A stretch of DNA of 64,000 nucleotides from Dendrocalamus latiflorus. Lineage: Eukaryota > Streptophyta > Magnoliopsida > Poales > Poaceae. The notes under the pieces were generated by a model. The model ran no database searches. It worked only from the letters and a program-made list of their open reading frames with translations, and had not been told where the DNA came from. The first letter of the stretch is position 1, and every line of letters starts with the position of its first letter. The stretch is taken from the NCBI GenBank assembly GCA_017311315.1, contig CM029664.1:40090655-40154654 (forward strand), given 5' to 3'. Below, piece after piece: positions 23,371 through 34,183 of this stretch. A program made the translations under genes and the position numbers.

Positions 23371-23675
23371 AGTGTGTCTTATCTTCTGAAAGATTGACGC
23401 AGCCAGCCTAGAAAGGCGGATTCCAGCGTGTGGATATCCTGTCCTGTACAACTGCTCCGCCTGGGGCAGGTCTATCTGGTTTTCGCCCTTGTCAGCTGCG
23501 GTCGCTACTGCATCTCCAACGGGCAAGAGCATCCGATGATCACGTCGGGTAGAATTCAGACTTAACTTGAATCTTGAGAGAAGTAAGAGGCGTGTGTAGA
23601 CGTGGTCACCATCTCATCGCCATATTGCCGAGGCCCGGACGGCGCCACGTTGGTGAGGTGAGGAGTGATTGGTGT

Positions 23676-23780
23676 GGAATCAAAGCAAATATGCACACAT
23701 CAAAGTTAGCTTTAGCATGCATGGGGGGAGGAATCATAGCAAATATGCACAAATAAAAGTTGGCTTTAGCATGCATGCAT
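23676..23780. repeat. 54-bp direct repeat, two copies
   Basis: Two units (from 23676 and 23730) share GGAATCA-AGCAAATATGCACA-A and GCTTTAGCATGCATG with few differences. Tandem duplication in otherwise non-repetitive DNA. Confidence 0.75.
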
Positions 23781-24329
23781 GCACACATCAGAGCTCGAGA
23801 TGTTGAAGATGCAAGACAAGATGCAGAACGGGTACTCGCTCTTCAAGCCCAAGGTATCTCCACTGCTCTGTTGACTCACCCTTGTGCTTTGGGCCGGCCC
23901 AACAATCGAAACAGCTGTACGCCGCTGAATCGCTGACGAGAGCGACCAAGCAGCCCGAGAAGAGAACAACAATCTCTCGTCAGAAGTCAGAACTTGCTAT
24001 GCATGTGATCGATCCGGCCGGGGTCATGGAATAAGTATCAAGAAGCGTCGGTTCTGTCTTTCACAAGGTTTTTGGTCACCATGTTACACAGATGGATAAC
24101 GAGGAAGTAACGCTCGCAGTAGCTTTAGTTATCTTAATCATAGTTCTCGAAGAGCCATACTTCAGACGAGAATATGTAGGAGAAGCTGCATTTCTTTGTA
24201 TTAGAATGGGGTTCCAACAATTAATCCATGATCGCAACCACCAGATTAGAACAATCATGTGGTCTGCCACTAACGTAGCTTGAATGTAGCCCCAAATGGC
24301 TACAATTTGGATACGAAAATTCACACATC

Positions 24330-24720
24330 ATGGGTGCGTTCGTTTGCGCTTAGACTTTAGCTTTTCAGTTTGCTGCTACAGTATTGAGCTTTTAAACAGT
24401 ACGTCATTTTAAGATAGGATCTACATGTACATTGTAGTAGACACTATACCTAGTTCAGTTGTACTGGCCAAAATCGCATACGGCTATTTTTCTTTGTGTA
24501 CTATCTCACACGAACAGTTCAGAATTCAAAAATTTCAACCAAAAGGTATAAACCATAGCCCAAAAGAATCCACCATAATAAGCTATACTGGAGTACATCG
24601 CAAAACAATCATGTGGTCTACCACTAAGCGGTCATTCGTATTGACTTGTACTGATGACTTTTGGCTATGGTTTGTAGCTTTTGGCTAAAAAATAAATAGT
24701 AATAGTTTAAAGAAGTGATT
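24330..24720. repeat. MITE-like segment
   Basis: Begins with GGGTGCGTTCGTTTGCGC, a start seen in grass hAT-type MITEs. It holds an internal inverted repeat (AACCATAGCCCAAAAG near 24552 against CTTTTGGCTATGGTTT near 24657). ACAATCATGTGGTCT occurs at 24251 and again at 24605. The distal terminus and target duplication were not found. Confidence 0.35.
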
Positions 24721-25189
24721 TTAAAAAGGAAAACGTGAGCCATAGAGAAAATGGAGGAGAGATACATGCACATGACGTAGAATCAGAAGCATAAGACAAT
24801 ATGATCAGGGCCTTAGGCTTCCACACACACCCCTAAGACAGTAGAGACTATCTGTACAGTGCAGACTGCAGCGTACCGTCATGATGAGCGGTGCCAAGGG
24901 GGTGACATGGTGGCGCGCGCGGCCAGGGCGGAGACCTTCAAATGGTAGTTAATTTTTTTTGAAGTCCTAAATAATTCTTAATGCATTTCTATCATTTATA
25001 TGTGACTAATAAATTAATTAAGAATTTAAATTTGCATCAGAATGATTTAAACGGTAGTACATCAATTTAATCGGTATAAATTTTAATCTACTGATAATAC
25101 TAAATTTAATTTTAATAAACATAAATATTTGCTAGTGGGCTAGTTGCAGGGGAGATAAGAGAGGTTGGCTTGGGCTGGGCAATGTTGGG

Positions 25190-25415
25190 CTGAAATCTCG
25201 GATATCCGAATCCATATTATCCAGATAATCCGTATTCGTATCCATATTCGCTAGATATCATGCCTATTGTATTCGTATTCGTTTCCGACAAAAAAATCTG
25301 TATTTGTTTCCGATCCGAGAATTATTTGAAGAAAATCTTATCCGACATAATCCGTATTCGTTTTTGTCCAAATCGATCGAAAACTATCCGATTAGTTTTC
25401 ACCCCTAATGCAAAA
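25190..25415. repeat. MITE-like segment rich in CGGATATCCG/TATTCG
   Basis: It repeats ATCCGTATTCG-like words several times and ends ATTAGTTTTCACCCC. The reverse complement of that end (GGGGTGAAAACTAAT) resembles a terminal motif of short grass DNA transposons. The left end near GGGCTGAAATCTCGG is a weak inverted match. No coding. Confidence 0.35.
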
Positions 25416-26568
25416 GGAGATGCTTGTCTTCGATTGCATCAGAAATTTTGAAGGACGCCCGCGCATGTGCATGCATGGCATAATGCGTACGGAATGGTTG
25501 TAGGAGGGTTGATATGTGTTGTAACTAGTGACGAACTGACGATAGTTCATGGTTCTACCGCCCAACAATACAAGAAAAAAAACTAGTATAGCTTAATATA
25601 AAGCTCAATATAGATTTAAGACTCAACTTAGTTTATTTGACATGGCATAAATCAAAAGAGAATTCAATAGAGCAAGACATGATTTAATTCAGGGTTTTCA
25701 CATTTAAAGAAGTTAGCATGGTAAGAGCTAAGCTATATATAGAATGTCATAATAAATCCAACAATCTAACACAAGTCATGGCAAAATGTAAAACAGTTTT
25801 ATCATGTCACACAAGGATAGTAATCAAGGCTCCATGTATTTATATTACAATACCATTGCTGAATATAAATGCAACATGCTGCAATAAAAAGAAATGTCAG
25901 CTCCTCCTTAGCAAGTGAGTCAATTTTAGAAGCAATTTGGTTCAAGTTGAGTTATGGCAGCATTAAGCTTAAGAAAATCTCAAATGAACTCCCCTGAACT
26001 AAAGCAATAAGCAAAAGAGAAGAAGTTTGGAAAAATAAAGAAATAGCAATCATTAAGTATAGACAAGGTAGAAGGATTGCTATGGCTGAGACTCACTCTT
26101 ATATACCCCATATGACTCTAGGACTATTAGCTGATCATCTAAAAACACAAAGGAGTAAACCCATTCCTTGTCTACCCAAGGGGAGCCAACCTCTGCTAGA
26201 CCTAAAAGAAGTGAGTAAACTCAATCTAGTGAGAAGAGAAGCAACTAATAAGCAACATCCTAGGATCACAAGATGAGAGGAAGTAGTTAACCAGCTAAGA
26301 ATGAGAACCATTCTAGTCTATGCTAGAAAGACTAACCCAAATGCACCCAATAAACAAAGTGCGACAGAATGAAAATGTACATATAATACAAAAAGTACAT
26401 GATGCTCCCCTCAGATTAAGCCATAAGGACATACCACCCCAAGCTCTCCTCATAAGGTCATGAACTTCGAGCTATCTAAAGGCTTAGTGAAAATGTCAAC
26501 CAACTGGTGGTCACTCTCCACAAACTAAAGCACTATATCACCCTTCTCCACACGGTCTCTAAGGAAAT

Positions 26569-26809
26569 TGTTGTAGGGGTGGCCCCCACCTAAATCCAGC
26601 AGGCCTGTTAGAAGGTTATAGGGCCCAAAATGGGACATATGTAATAGCTTAAATACCCCTGGCAGGGAGGTACCGATGTAAGGGCACATTTGTAATAGCA
26701 CAGCCCATATGAATATATATACCAAGGGAAGACTAGAGGGAGGGGGACGATCACTCTCTCCCAACTCTCCACTACCACATCTCTCTCTGTTTGGTCTGTA
26801 ACCACAACA
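26569..26809 (+). repeat. 5' LTR (241 bp)
   Basis: TGTTGTAGGGG...CCACAACA. It contains GAATATATATACC near 26708 as a likely TATA box, followed by the leader. It differs from the 3' LTR by a T/C and an A/G change. Confidence 0.95.
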
Positions 26810-26811
26810 GT

Positions 26812-26829
26812 TGGCGCCGTCCGTGGGGA
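26812..26829 (+). other. Primer-binding site
   Basis: TGGCGCCGTCCGTGGGGA begins two bases after the 5' LTR. This is the gypsy-type site also present, with two changes, in the Tat element at 20814-20796. Confidence 0.85.
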
Positions 26830-26857
26830 GGACAGGAGCAAGCCTGAAATCCGAAGA

Positions 26858-27728
26858 ATGATGGCACCGAAGAAAGCTTCGTCGACGGCGGCGAAGGGAA
26901 AGAAGGCGGCTAGGTCGGAGCGTCGCGTGGGTACCAGGGCTTCGGCATCGGCTGTCGCGAGCGCGGGCGTCGACGCTAGCACTGCGACGACCGACCCCGA
27001 CGCTGGCACTGCGACGACCGACCCCGCCACTGGCACTGCGACGACCGACCCCGCCACTGGCGTTGCGACGATCGCCCCCGCCACTGGCGTGGCGACGACC
27101 AACCCCGCCACCGCCGCTACAACGACCAACCCCACCACCCTCGTCGCAGCGCTCGCCGGTAGCGCGGACCGGGCGGTTGGAGATAGCCACAACGGAGCGG
27201 TCGGCAGCTCGCGAGGCGATCGTACCCGTGCCGACCCGTCCGCCGGGCGTGCCGGTGGCCCCGCCCGCACTAGCGGTGGAAAGCGCCCTGCTGGCGGCCC
27301 TCAACGCGTTCCAACGGGAGCTAGGGGATCTTCGCGGGGCTGTCTGTGACATGCAAGAGGCTCGGAGCCAGCAAGCCGCGCCAGTGGTCGCGCTAGAGCC
27401 CGCACCGGAAAGGGCAGACAGTCGCGACGCCCCCACATCCAGCCGCGCGCCGCTGCGACGCGTTGACCCAGAGTCCCCGCTTTCGGCAGGACTACAGCAG
27501 GCGACGTGGCCCGAAGCGTTCGCGTGTGCACTCTCCGTAGCCAGGGGTACGGGTATGAGTATAAACGAAAGACGCACGTTCGCGTGTGTACTCTCCGTCA
27601 AAGACACGGGTATGAGTATAAACCAAAGATGCATGTTCGCGTGTGCACTCTCCGTCAAAGATACAGGCATGAGTATAAACGAAGACGCATGTTCGCGTGT
27701 GCACTCTCCGTCAAAGATACGGGTATGA
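26858..27728 (+). pseudogene. Sense ORF, probable gag N-terminal remnant
   Basis: A frame at 26858-27349 starts MMAPKKASSTAAKGKK, lysine-rich. It then repeats a nine-residue unit (ATTDPATGT-like) about six times, encoded by a 27-bp minisatellite at about 26975-27130. The overlapping frame ending 27728 carries LLAALNAFQRELGDLRGAV, an amphipathic helical segment of the kind found at the start of grass gypsy gag proteins. The two would need a frameshift to form one protein. The reading runs into the 55-bp array, where the open frame is repeat translation. No capsid or zinc-knuckle domain is present. Function unknown. Confidence 0.4.
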
Positions 27729-27800
27729 GTATAAACGAAGACGCACGCTCGCGTGTGCACTCTCCGTCAAAGACACGGGCATGAGTATAAACAAAGACGT
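27515..27800. repeat. About 55-bp tandem repeat, 5 copies
   Basis: Units contain GTGTGCACTCTCCGTCAAAGA, then GGGTATGAGTATAAACGAAG and ACGC. The marker GTTCGCGTG (GCTCGCGTG in the last copy) falls at about 27518, 27579, 27634, 27690 and 27746. Confidence 0.85.
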
Positions 27801-27804
27801 GGGG

Positions 27805-28215
27805 GGGACGCCTCTGCACGCGCTCTACGGAGTATAAACAAGACGCGGATTCCGCGCATGCCATGGACGTCGTCCTTGCGCATACTCTCCGGAGTATAAA
27901 AAAGACGCGGATGTTCTCCCTGCGCACTCTACGGAGTATAAACAAGACGTGGATTCCGCGCATGCCATGGACGTCGTCCTTGCGCATACTCTCCGGAGTA
28001 TAAAAAAGACGCGGATGTTCTCCCTGCGCACTCTACGGAGTATAAACAAGACGCGGATTCCGCGCATGCCATGGACGTCGTCCTTGCGCATACTCTCTGG
28101 AGTATAAAAAAGACGCGGATGTTCTTCCTGCGCACTCTACGGAGTATAAACACGACGCGAATCCCGCACAGGCCATGGATGTCGTCCTTGCGCATACTCC
28201 CTGGAGTATAAATAA
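27805..28215. repeat. 104-bp tandem repeat, about 4 copies
   Basis: Each unit contains CTACGGAGTATAAACAAGAC, CATGCCATGGACGTCGTCC and a second half CTCCGGAGTATAAAAAAGAC. The same minus-strand open frame therefore reappears every 104 bp (27825, 27929, 28033). The unit itself looks like a duplicated ~50-bp ancestor. Confidence 0.9.
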
Positions 28216-28490
28216 GACACGCATGCTATCCCGGCGCGCTTGGCAAAACGCAAACGCGGCGCGAACCTTGCGCGGCTGACGCATCGCGCACCCCCTCCAA
28301 GCGTCGAGGCTCGTCCTCGCGAACCGCGGGAGAGGTACGCAAGGCGCGCTACGAAAACCCAATTTCAAGAATTTCAAGAAATAGCGGCGTAGCACGCCAC
28401 AGGCTGGCCCCAGCGAGGGCACGCACGCGGGCTACGAGGTACACCAGAGGCTACCCCCACTTTGGAAGGTAGGGGACGAAGCGCGTCTCC

Positions 28491-28809
28491 GCACGCGCCA
28501 GTCTACGGACTTTAAACAGGTCGTAGTGTGAAGGTCCGCCTCCGCACGCGCCAGTCTACGGACATTAAACAGGTCGTAGTGCGAAGGTCCGCCTCCACAC
28601 GCGCCAGTCTACAGACTTGAAACAGGTCGTAGTGCGAAGGTCCGCCTCCGCACGCGCCAGTCTACGGACTTCAAACAGGTCGTAGTGCGAAGGTCCGCCT
28701 CCGCACGCGCCAGTCTACGGACTTTAAACAGGCCGTAGTGCGAAGGTCCGCCTCTGCATGCGCTGGTCTACGGACCTTAAACGGGTCGTAGCCCCAACGG
28801 CTGCCTCCG
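28491..28809. repeat. 53-bp tandem repeat, 6 copies
   Basis: GCACGCGCCA-type starts occur at 28491, 28544, 28597, 28650, 28703 and 28756, exactly 53 bp apart. The unit carries GTCTACGGACTTTAAACAGG and TCGTAGTG-GAAGGTCCGCC, related to the core of the 104-bp array. Confidence 0.9.
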
Positions 28810-29268
28810 CACGCGCTAACCCTACGAGGTAATCAACACGCAAGCCCTGCGAGCGCACTTCGAACGTGGGGATCTCGTCCCCGCACAACATGACCGCCCA
28901 AAGCACAACATGCAGCGCATATCCTAATCGCCAGGAGGTTTATATATCGGAAAAACCTTACAAGTACAGAGGCCCGCCAACATCTCTACCGCTCTAACCA
29001 GCTATTCGGCAGGCTCGTCCTTAACACGCGCTAAGGCCGGGGCTTCGCCAGAAGAAGATCGGCCTGCCCAAAAGTTCAGCGACTCCTCGGCCCTACGCCA
29101 GCGTCGAAGGCGCCGCCGGGTCGCAAGGTCGGACGCAAGTAGTCGGCCCCAACAAGGAAGCTGCCCGGCACATAGGTCAAAGTCAGAATTTGTAAAGCCA
29201 GCGCGCACTTCATTCATAAGAAAAGCGGGGGACATTGCAACACACGCCTACACCTGGCCACTTCGGCG

Positions 29269-32200
29269 TCACACCTGTGAGTTTCCGGCGCCTTCGGAGG
29301 CCTCAGCGCCACCCTCGTCGCGCCGCGGGACCTCGTCCAGAAATCGGCCGAGACTCCCCTCCCCGTAAAGTGACTTCCGAAGCTCGACCTGCGCAGTGGC
29401 CTCCCCGACGTAATCCCAGATCCGCTCGTGGAAGTACTTGACGGCGCGGCGAGCGGCGCGGACGGCACCGGACATTACTCCGGCTCTGCTGGGCATCTCC
29501 AGCTGGGGGTCCTCCAGCTCGGCGACATGTGTGCAACCGCGGTGCCGTAGGAGCGCGCACACCATGCACGACGCCGCGTAAGCACAGTGGTTGCCGAAGG
29601 TCGTCGCGGCGCCGCGCGCAATGTTGGCGGCATCTTCGATCCAGCGAAGGGTCCGAGGCAGCTCCTCCGGGCCAAAGGCGCGATCCGGCACCTTAGCCAC
29701 AAGCCCCTGGAGATGGCTCTCCAGCGCTTGCATGGCATCCCAGGCAATGACCGAAGCCTCGCCAAGCGTCCGGTCACGCTACGCTAGAGTTAAGGCAAGT
29801 TCGCCTTTTTCCTTCTCCAGCGAGGCGACCTGTTGCAGAAGGCCGTCCCGCTCCACCGCAAACCCCTGCCGCTCCGCCTCCACGGCCGATTCCCGCGCCG
29901 ACGTGGCAAGTCCCTCGGCGTGCGCCTTCACCTCAGCGCACTCCGCTTCCAGCTGGCGGATGCGGGCATCCTGGGCAGAGCGGACCCTCGAGGCTTCGCG
30001 TAGCTCCTCCTCGGCGACCCGCAGCCTATCCTCAAGCGCCCTCTGGGCACGAGCATAGGCCGCTTGCAAGGCCTGCCCCAGCACAAGTGTCTGCAGAACA
30101 GAAAGGCTTAGCAAGCTCAGCATGGCTAGGCATTGTCGTACAAAGTGCTTACCCTCACCCCCGACACGTCTAAGGCGTCTCCGAGACGCCCCACCCCATA
30201 GGTCTGCAGCGCTTGTTGGCCGACGCTGGCAGCTGCGTCATCCACGATCCCGCGCCACGCCCTCAGCGTCTCCGGCGGAGGCACGAAGTCCGCTGGGCCC
30301 GGGCGCACGGTGCTCGCTCCGCCGGCACGAGGACCCCCATGTTCCGCCAAGGGCTCCTCCTCCGGAATGAGCGACGCTGCAGGCTGGGATGCAGGTGAGC
30401 ACCGCACGGCACAATGAAGAAGACACCAGGGCAAACTAAGCCACCTTACCTTCAGTAGCAGAAGGAGGGCTTTGGGGGCCCGCCCCCTAGCCCCAGGCGG
30501 GGTAGCGACGGCGCAAGTCCCCGCGGAGGGCGTGGCCCCGCAAGGAACAGAAGCCTCCACGTTCGGGGTCGGCGCTGACCGTTCCTGCACGGTGGACGAC
30601 GTGGCCTGAGGGGCGGAAGGGGCGCGCGCCGCAGGGGCATCGGCATATGCATCGGAGTCCCACAAGCTCCCGATGCCCGTCGCCACGGTGAATCCCCTCG
30701 ACGTCCGGTGGAGCTCCGGTCGCAGGCACGGCCGCTTAGCCGGAGCATGTGGTGGCGGCACCGCCCCAGTAGCCGCTGCCGGAGAAGCCCCCACGACCAC
30801 AACACCCGTGGGCAAAGACACCACCGTAGCAGCCTTTGCGGAGGGCACCTCAATTTCGGCCGCGGCTGCCGGCGAAGACCCAGCTCCATGCGCCCCCGCG
30901 GAGGGCGTCATCATAGCGGCCACGGCCGAAGGCTCCACCTCAGCACCGCCAGTCAGCAGGGATCCTGTCCCGACGGCCGCCGCAGGTGACGAGACTTCCA
31001 CTCTCCGGCTGCTCGCGACGGGCCCGCCGCCTCGTGCACCCTCCGAAGACCCTTCGCCCCCGGCGTCCGCGCCATCCAAGCCCGAGTCAGCGTACCTCGC
31101 CAAATCTGACTCCGCGTCTGCCGCGTCATCGGGAGCACTAGCGGCAGCAGCGGCGGCTGCTATACCAAGCACGGCAGACGCTCCGCCTCGGGCCCTCTTG
31201 CGAGACGGCGCCTTCGCCCTCGTCGCGCCGTCATCTTGGTGTTGCGAGGGCGGATCAGCGCGGTCCGGCACGGCAAGGCCCAAGGCCTCGCACACGCGGT
31301 TTATCCGCCCCAGCCCCGCCGCAGCAGTAGCAGCCGCGCGCTGCTCATGCTCCCTGCCGGTATACGGTTCGAGAAATACGCGCACGGCCCGCTCCGCATC
31401 CTCCAAGCGAATCCCTACAACAAAGCAGGACATAAGATTAACAGGTAACGCACTCCGCGCGAGCATAGGAGGGATACGGTCGAGGCCTACAAGGGTCGGA
31501 GGGTGCCGGCAATGAGCAGACCCACGGCAGAACATCATCGTCTCGATGCTTCTCGGCGGTGAGGCGCCAGTCACAGGCGAGCGGCGCCACGCCGTACATC
31601 GCGTACTCCTCGGCGAGGTCGCGCATGTTGAAGCGGGCGGCCACGACTGCGAGCCGTCGGGCCCTCCGCCTGTCCTCGTCGTCGAGCGTCCGGCCGGGCG
31701 AGGTCTTGAACGCGATCGGCCGGCCTGTGCATTCGAGGCCCTCCCGCTCGCCACGCGGTGGTAGAACCACCGTTTCATCCAGTGAGACTCCCACTTCCCG
31801 CGAGTGGAGTTCGCGGGGAAGAGCTTGCCACAAGATGACCGAAGAATAAAGGTGACGCTGCCGAAGTTCGACAGCATCCCGTCCTTCCGATCCTTGGGTT
31901 GGCACCGTGCCTCGTGTAGGTAGGCAAACAACGAAGCACTAGGCCAGCACGCTCCCGAGCGCAAGGCCCAACTGTACACGGCGAGCTGGGCCACGGCGTT
32001 CGGAGTCAGTTGCGCCAGCTCCAGCCCGAAGGTCCGCAACACGTCGCCCACAATCGCCGCCGCCAGGATGCGGAGCCCCGCATTGAAAAAGGCGACGAAC
32101 ACAAGCGCCTCTGACTCCTCGGGGCGCGGTTTCGTCTCGTCGGCGGCGGGCAATCGTACCGCCTGGCGCTCGGACAACTTCCCCACGTGCAGCAGCGCTT

Positions 32201-32392
32201 GATTGTCTTCTCGGTCACGAGCGAGGGGCCCAACTCGCCGGAAAACGAGCCTCCCTTCTCCGCCGCCAGCCACCACTTGTCCGCCGCCGCCAGGTCGCGT
32301 TCGCCGAGCGAGTATTTCACCTCTAGCGGTGAAGACCGCTGGCGAATGCCGCAAGTACCAACCGCCTGGCCACGCTTGTCACCGGATGCCAT
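29269..32392 (-). pseudogene. Spliced antisense ORF with gypsy-type 'transposase_28'-like domain
   Basis: Reading starts at the ATG at 32392 (MASGDKRGQAVG). The N-terminal domain contains LTPNAVAQLAVYSWALRSG, FGSVTFI, WESHWMKRWFYHR and LDDEDRRRARRL, the pattern of the plant 'putative gypsy type transposon' domain found in the accessory ORF of Tat elements. A low-complexity middle follows, then a coiled coil (30070-29790) and a helical C-terminal domain (29733-29269). Splice-like junctions include donor GTAAGG near 30452 with acceptor CTGCAG near 30379, and donor GTAAGC near 30150 with acceptor CTGCAG near 30092. The copy is dead: the domain changes frame near 32205 and again near 31765, and a TAG at 29781-29779 cuts the C-terminal region in frame. 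Role of the protein is unknown. Confidence 0.6.
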
Positions 32393-33378
32393 CGCTTCTC
32401 ACAGAAGGAAGAGTATAGTGGTGAGAATACCACAGGAGTGTAGAAGGCGAAGCAAGCGAGAAAGGGGCGTCGAACTGCGGGGGCGCGGTTGTGGGGGCTA
32501 TTTCAAGCCACCTCACCCCAAAGGCGGCAACCGAAGCGTCGCGACGGTCCGCGTGCTGGACGCGACCGCAATCATACAGAGGCCCGTCCCGCACGATTTC
32601 CCATAACCAAGGACGAAGCGTCGTGACGGTACGCGCCAGACGCGGACACAGCATGAGGACCGTCAGTGCACGACGCTCCAGTGGCCTCCCGCCACATGGC
32701 AATCCCCGCACAAAATAACTAAGGCGCACGACCCGACGCGCCTCTAACACGGAGCCCCCGCCCCAACAGGAATACCCCTGGTCTTTGGCCCGGCCTTCGC
32801 GTGCAGCAAGGTAGCTTCCAGTACTCGGGCCAGGACCGCACCCGGAAGATGGCCCCCTCGCGCAAAGGCCAGCTAGCGGGTCATAGCCTTGGCCGAGGAG
32901 TCAAAGCCCGTGGCAGGAACACGTTCTGCCGCGTGCCCCACCAACGGGAAGGCGGGTGGCATGACGCAACAGCCTGCCCTCTGACAGGCCAGACGTCGGC
33001 ACGATTCCAGCCGCCATTAAAAGCGCGCTACCAGACCGTGGATCATAACAGCTTCGAAGCATAGCAGGACAGCCGGCAGAAACGAGGCAGTGGGATATGG
33101 CTAAACACCACAGGGCGCGCCATCCCTCGCCTGCCTTGTGTCCTCCTTCCCTAGGGAAGAGGCGAGCAGCCGCGATCACGCAACCGCTCATATCACCCCG
33201 CACACCAATTACAAGCCGCCGCGTGCCCCGCACGCCAGGGCGAGTCGCACGGAATGACAACCTAGCCCTAGCAAGCCAGGGGCCGGCGCGATTCCAGGAA
33301 CCACTACAGCGCATTCTCGGACCGTGAGGTTGCAATCACCGCAGGCGCAGCGGTGTCCGCTGTGCGAAGTTTCTATTT

Positions 33379-33790
33379 CGACTAGGCGCCAGCTCCGCTG
33401 CCACCCATTCGAAGGGTAGGGGACGGAGCGCGCGTGAGCCTACTTCGACTAGGCGCCAGCTCCGCTGCCACCCGTTCGAAGGGTAGGGGACGGAGCGCGC
33501 GCGAGCCTACTTTGACTAGGCGCCAGCTCCGCTGCCACCCGTTCGAAGGGTAGGAAACGGAGCGCGCGCGAGCCTACTTTGACCAGGCGCCAGCTCTGCT
33601 GCCACCCGTTCGAAGGGTAGAAGACGGAGCGCGCGCGAGCCTACTTCGACCAGGCGCCAGCTCCGTTGCTACCCGTTCGAAGGGTAGGGGACGGAGCCCG
33701 CGCGAGCCTACTTCGGCCAGGCGCCAGCTCCGCTGCCACCCGTTCGAAGGGTAGGAGACAGAGCGCGCGCGCGCCTACTTCGGCCAGGCG
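33379..33790. repeat. 67-bp tandem repeat, about 6 copies
   Basis: The marker CGACTAGG/TGACCAGG/CGGCCAGG recurs at 33379, 33446, 33513, 33580, 33647, 33714 and 33781, exactly 67 bp apart. Units contain GCGCCAGCTCCGCTGCCACC and GTTCGAAGGGTAG. It lies about 150 bp before the 3' LTR. Confidence 0.9.
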
Positions 33791-33937
33791 CTAGCATGGG
33801 ACGGAGCGCTCGCGCGGCTACCTCAACACCATGGCTCCGCAAGTTCGGAGAGGTTCACAGGCCGCAGGGACGGAGGGGGCCAAAGGACTCGGCAACATGG
33901 CTTCGGCCCTGTGAAGCCCTTCACCATGAGAGACTCC

Positions 33938-34178
33938 TGTTGTAGGGGTGGCCCCCACCTAAACCCAGCAGGCCTGTTAGAAGGTTATAGGGCCCAAAAT
34001 GGGACATATGTAATGGCTTAAATACCCCTGGCAGGGAGGTACCGATGTAAGGGCACATTTGTAATAGCACAGCCCATATGAATATATATACCAAGGGAAG
34101 ACTAGAGGGAGGGGGACGATCACTCTCTCCCAACTCTCCACTACCACATCTCTCTCTGTTTGGTCTGTAACCACAACA
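33938..34178 (+). repeat. 3' LTR (241 bp)
   Basis: Same ends and length as the 5' LTR, with two substitutions. It is followed by the target duplication GAAAT. The polypurine tract before it (ATGAGAGACTCC) is weak. Confidence 0.95.
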
Positions 34179-34183
34179 GAAAT

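Larger units (their letters stand above)
26569..34178 (+). mobile_element. Young 7.6-kb non-autonomous LTR retrotransposon with antisense ORF
   Basis: The element is bounded by 241-bp LTRs (26569-26809 and 33938-34178) that start TGTTGTAGGGG, end CCACAACA and differ at two positions, both transitions. It is flanked by the perfect 5-bp target duplication GAAAT (26564-26568 and 34179-34183). A primer-binding site follows the 5' LTR. No protease, RT, RNase H or integrase is encoded; in their place are a short sense ORF, four tandem arrays and a spliced ORF on the opposite strand. It therefore needs proteins from a related autonomous Tat-type element. High LTR identity indicates recent insertion. 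Confidence 0.9.

Noticed and set aside
27515..28809. Regular arrays considered as CRISPR
   Set aside because: Repeats are contiguous homologous units without unrelated spacers, inside a plant retroelement, with no cas genes.
30126..32354. 742-codon minus-strand open frame as an ordinary host gene
   Set aside because: It lies inside the LTR element. The frame is kept open by GC-rich composition, while the conserved domain switches between frames, and its low-complexity middle spans probable introns.
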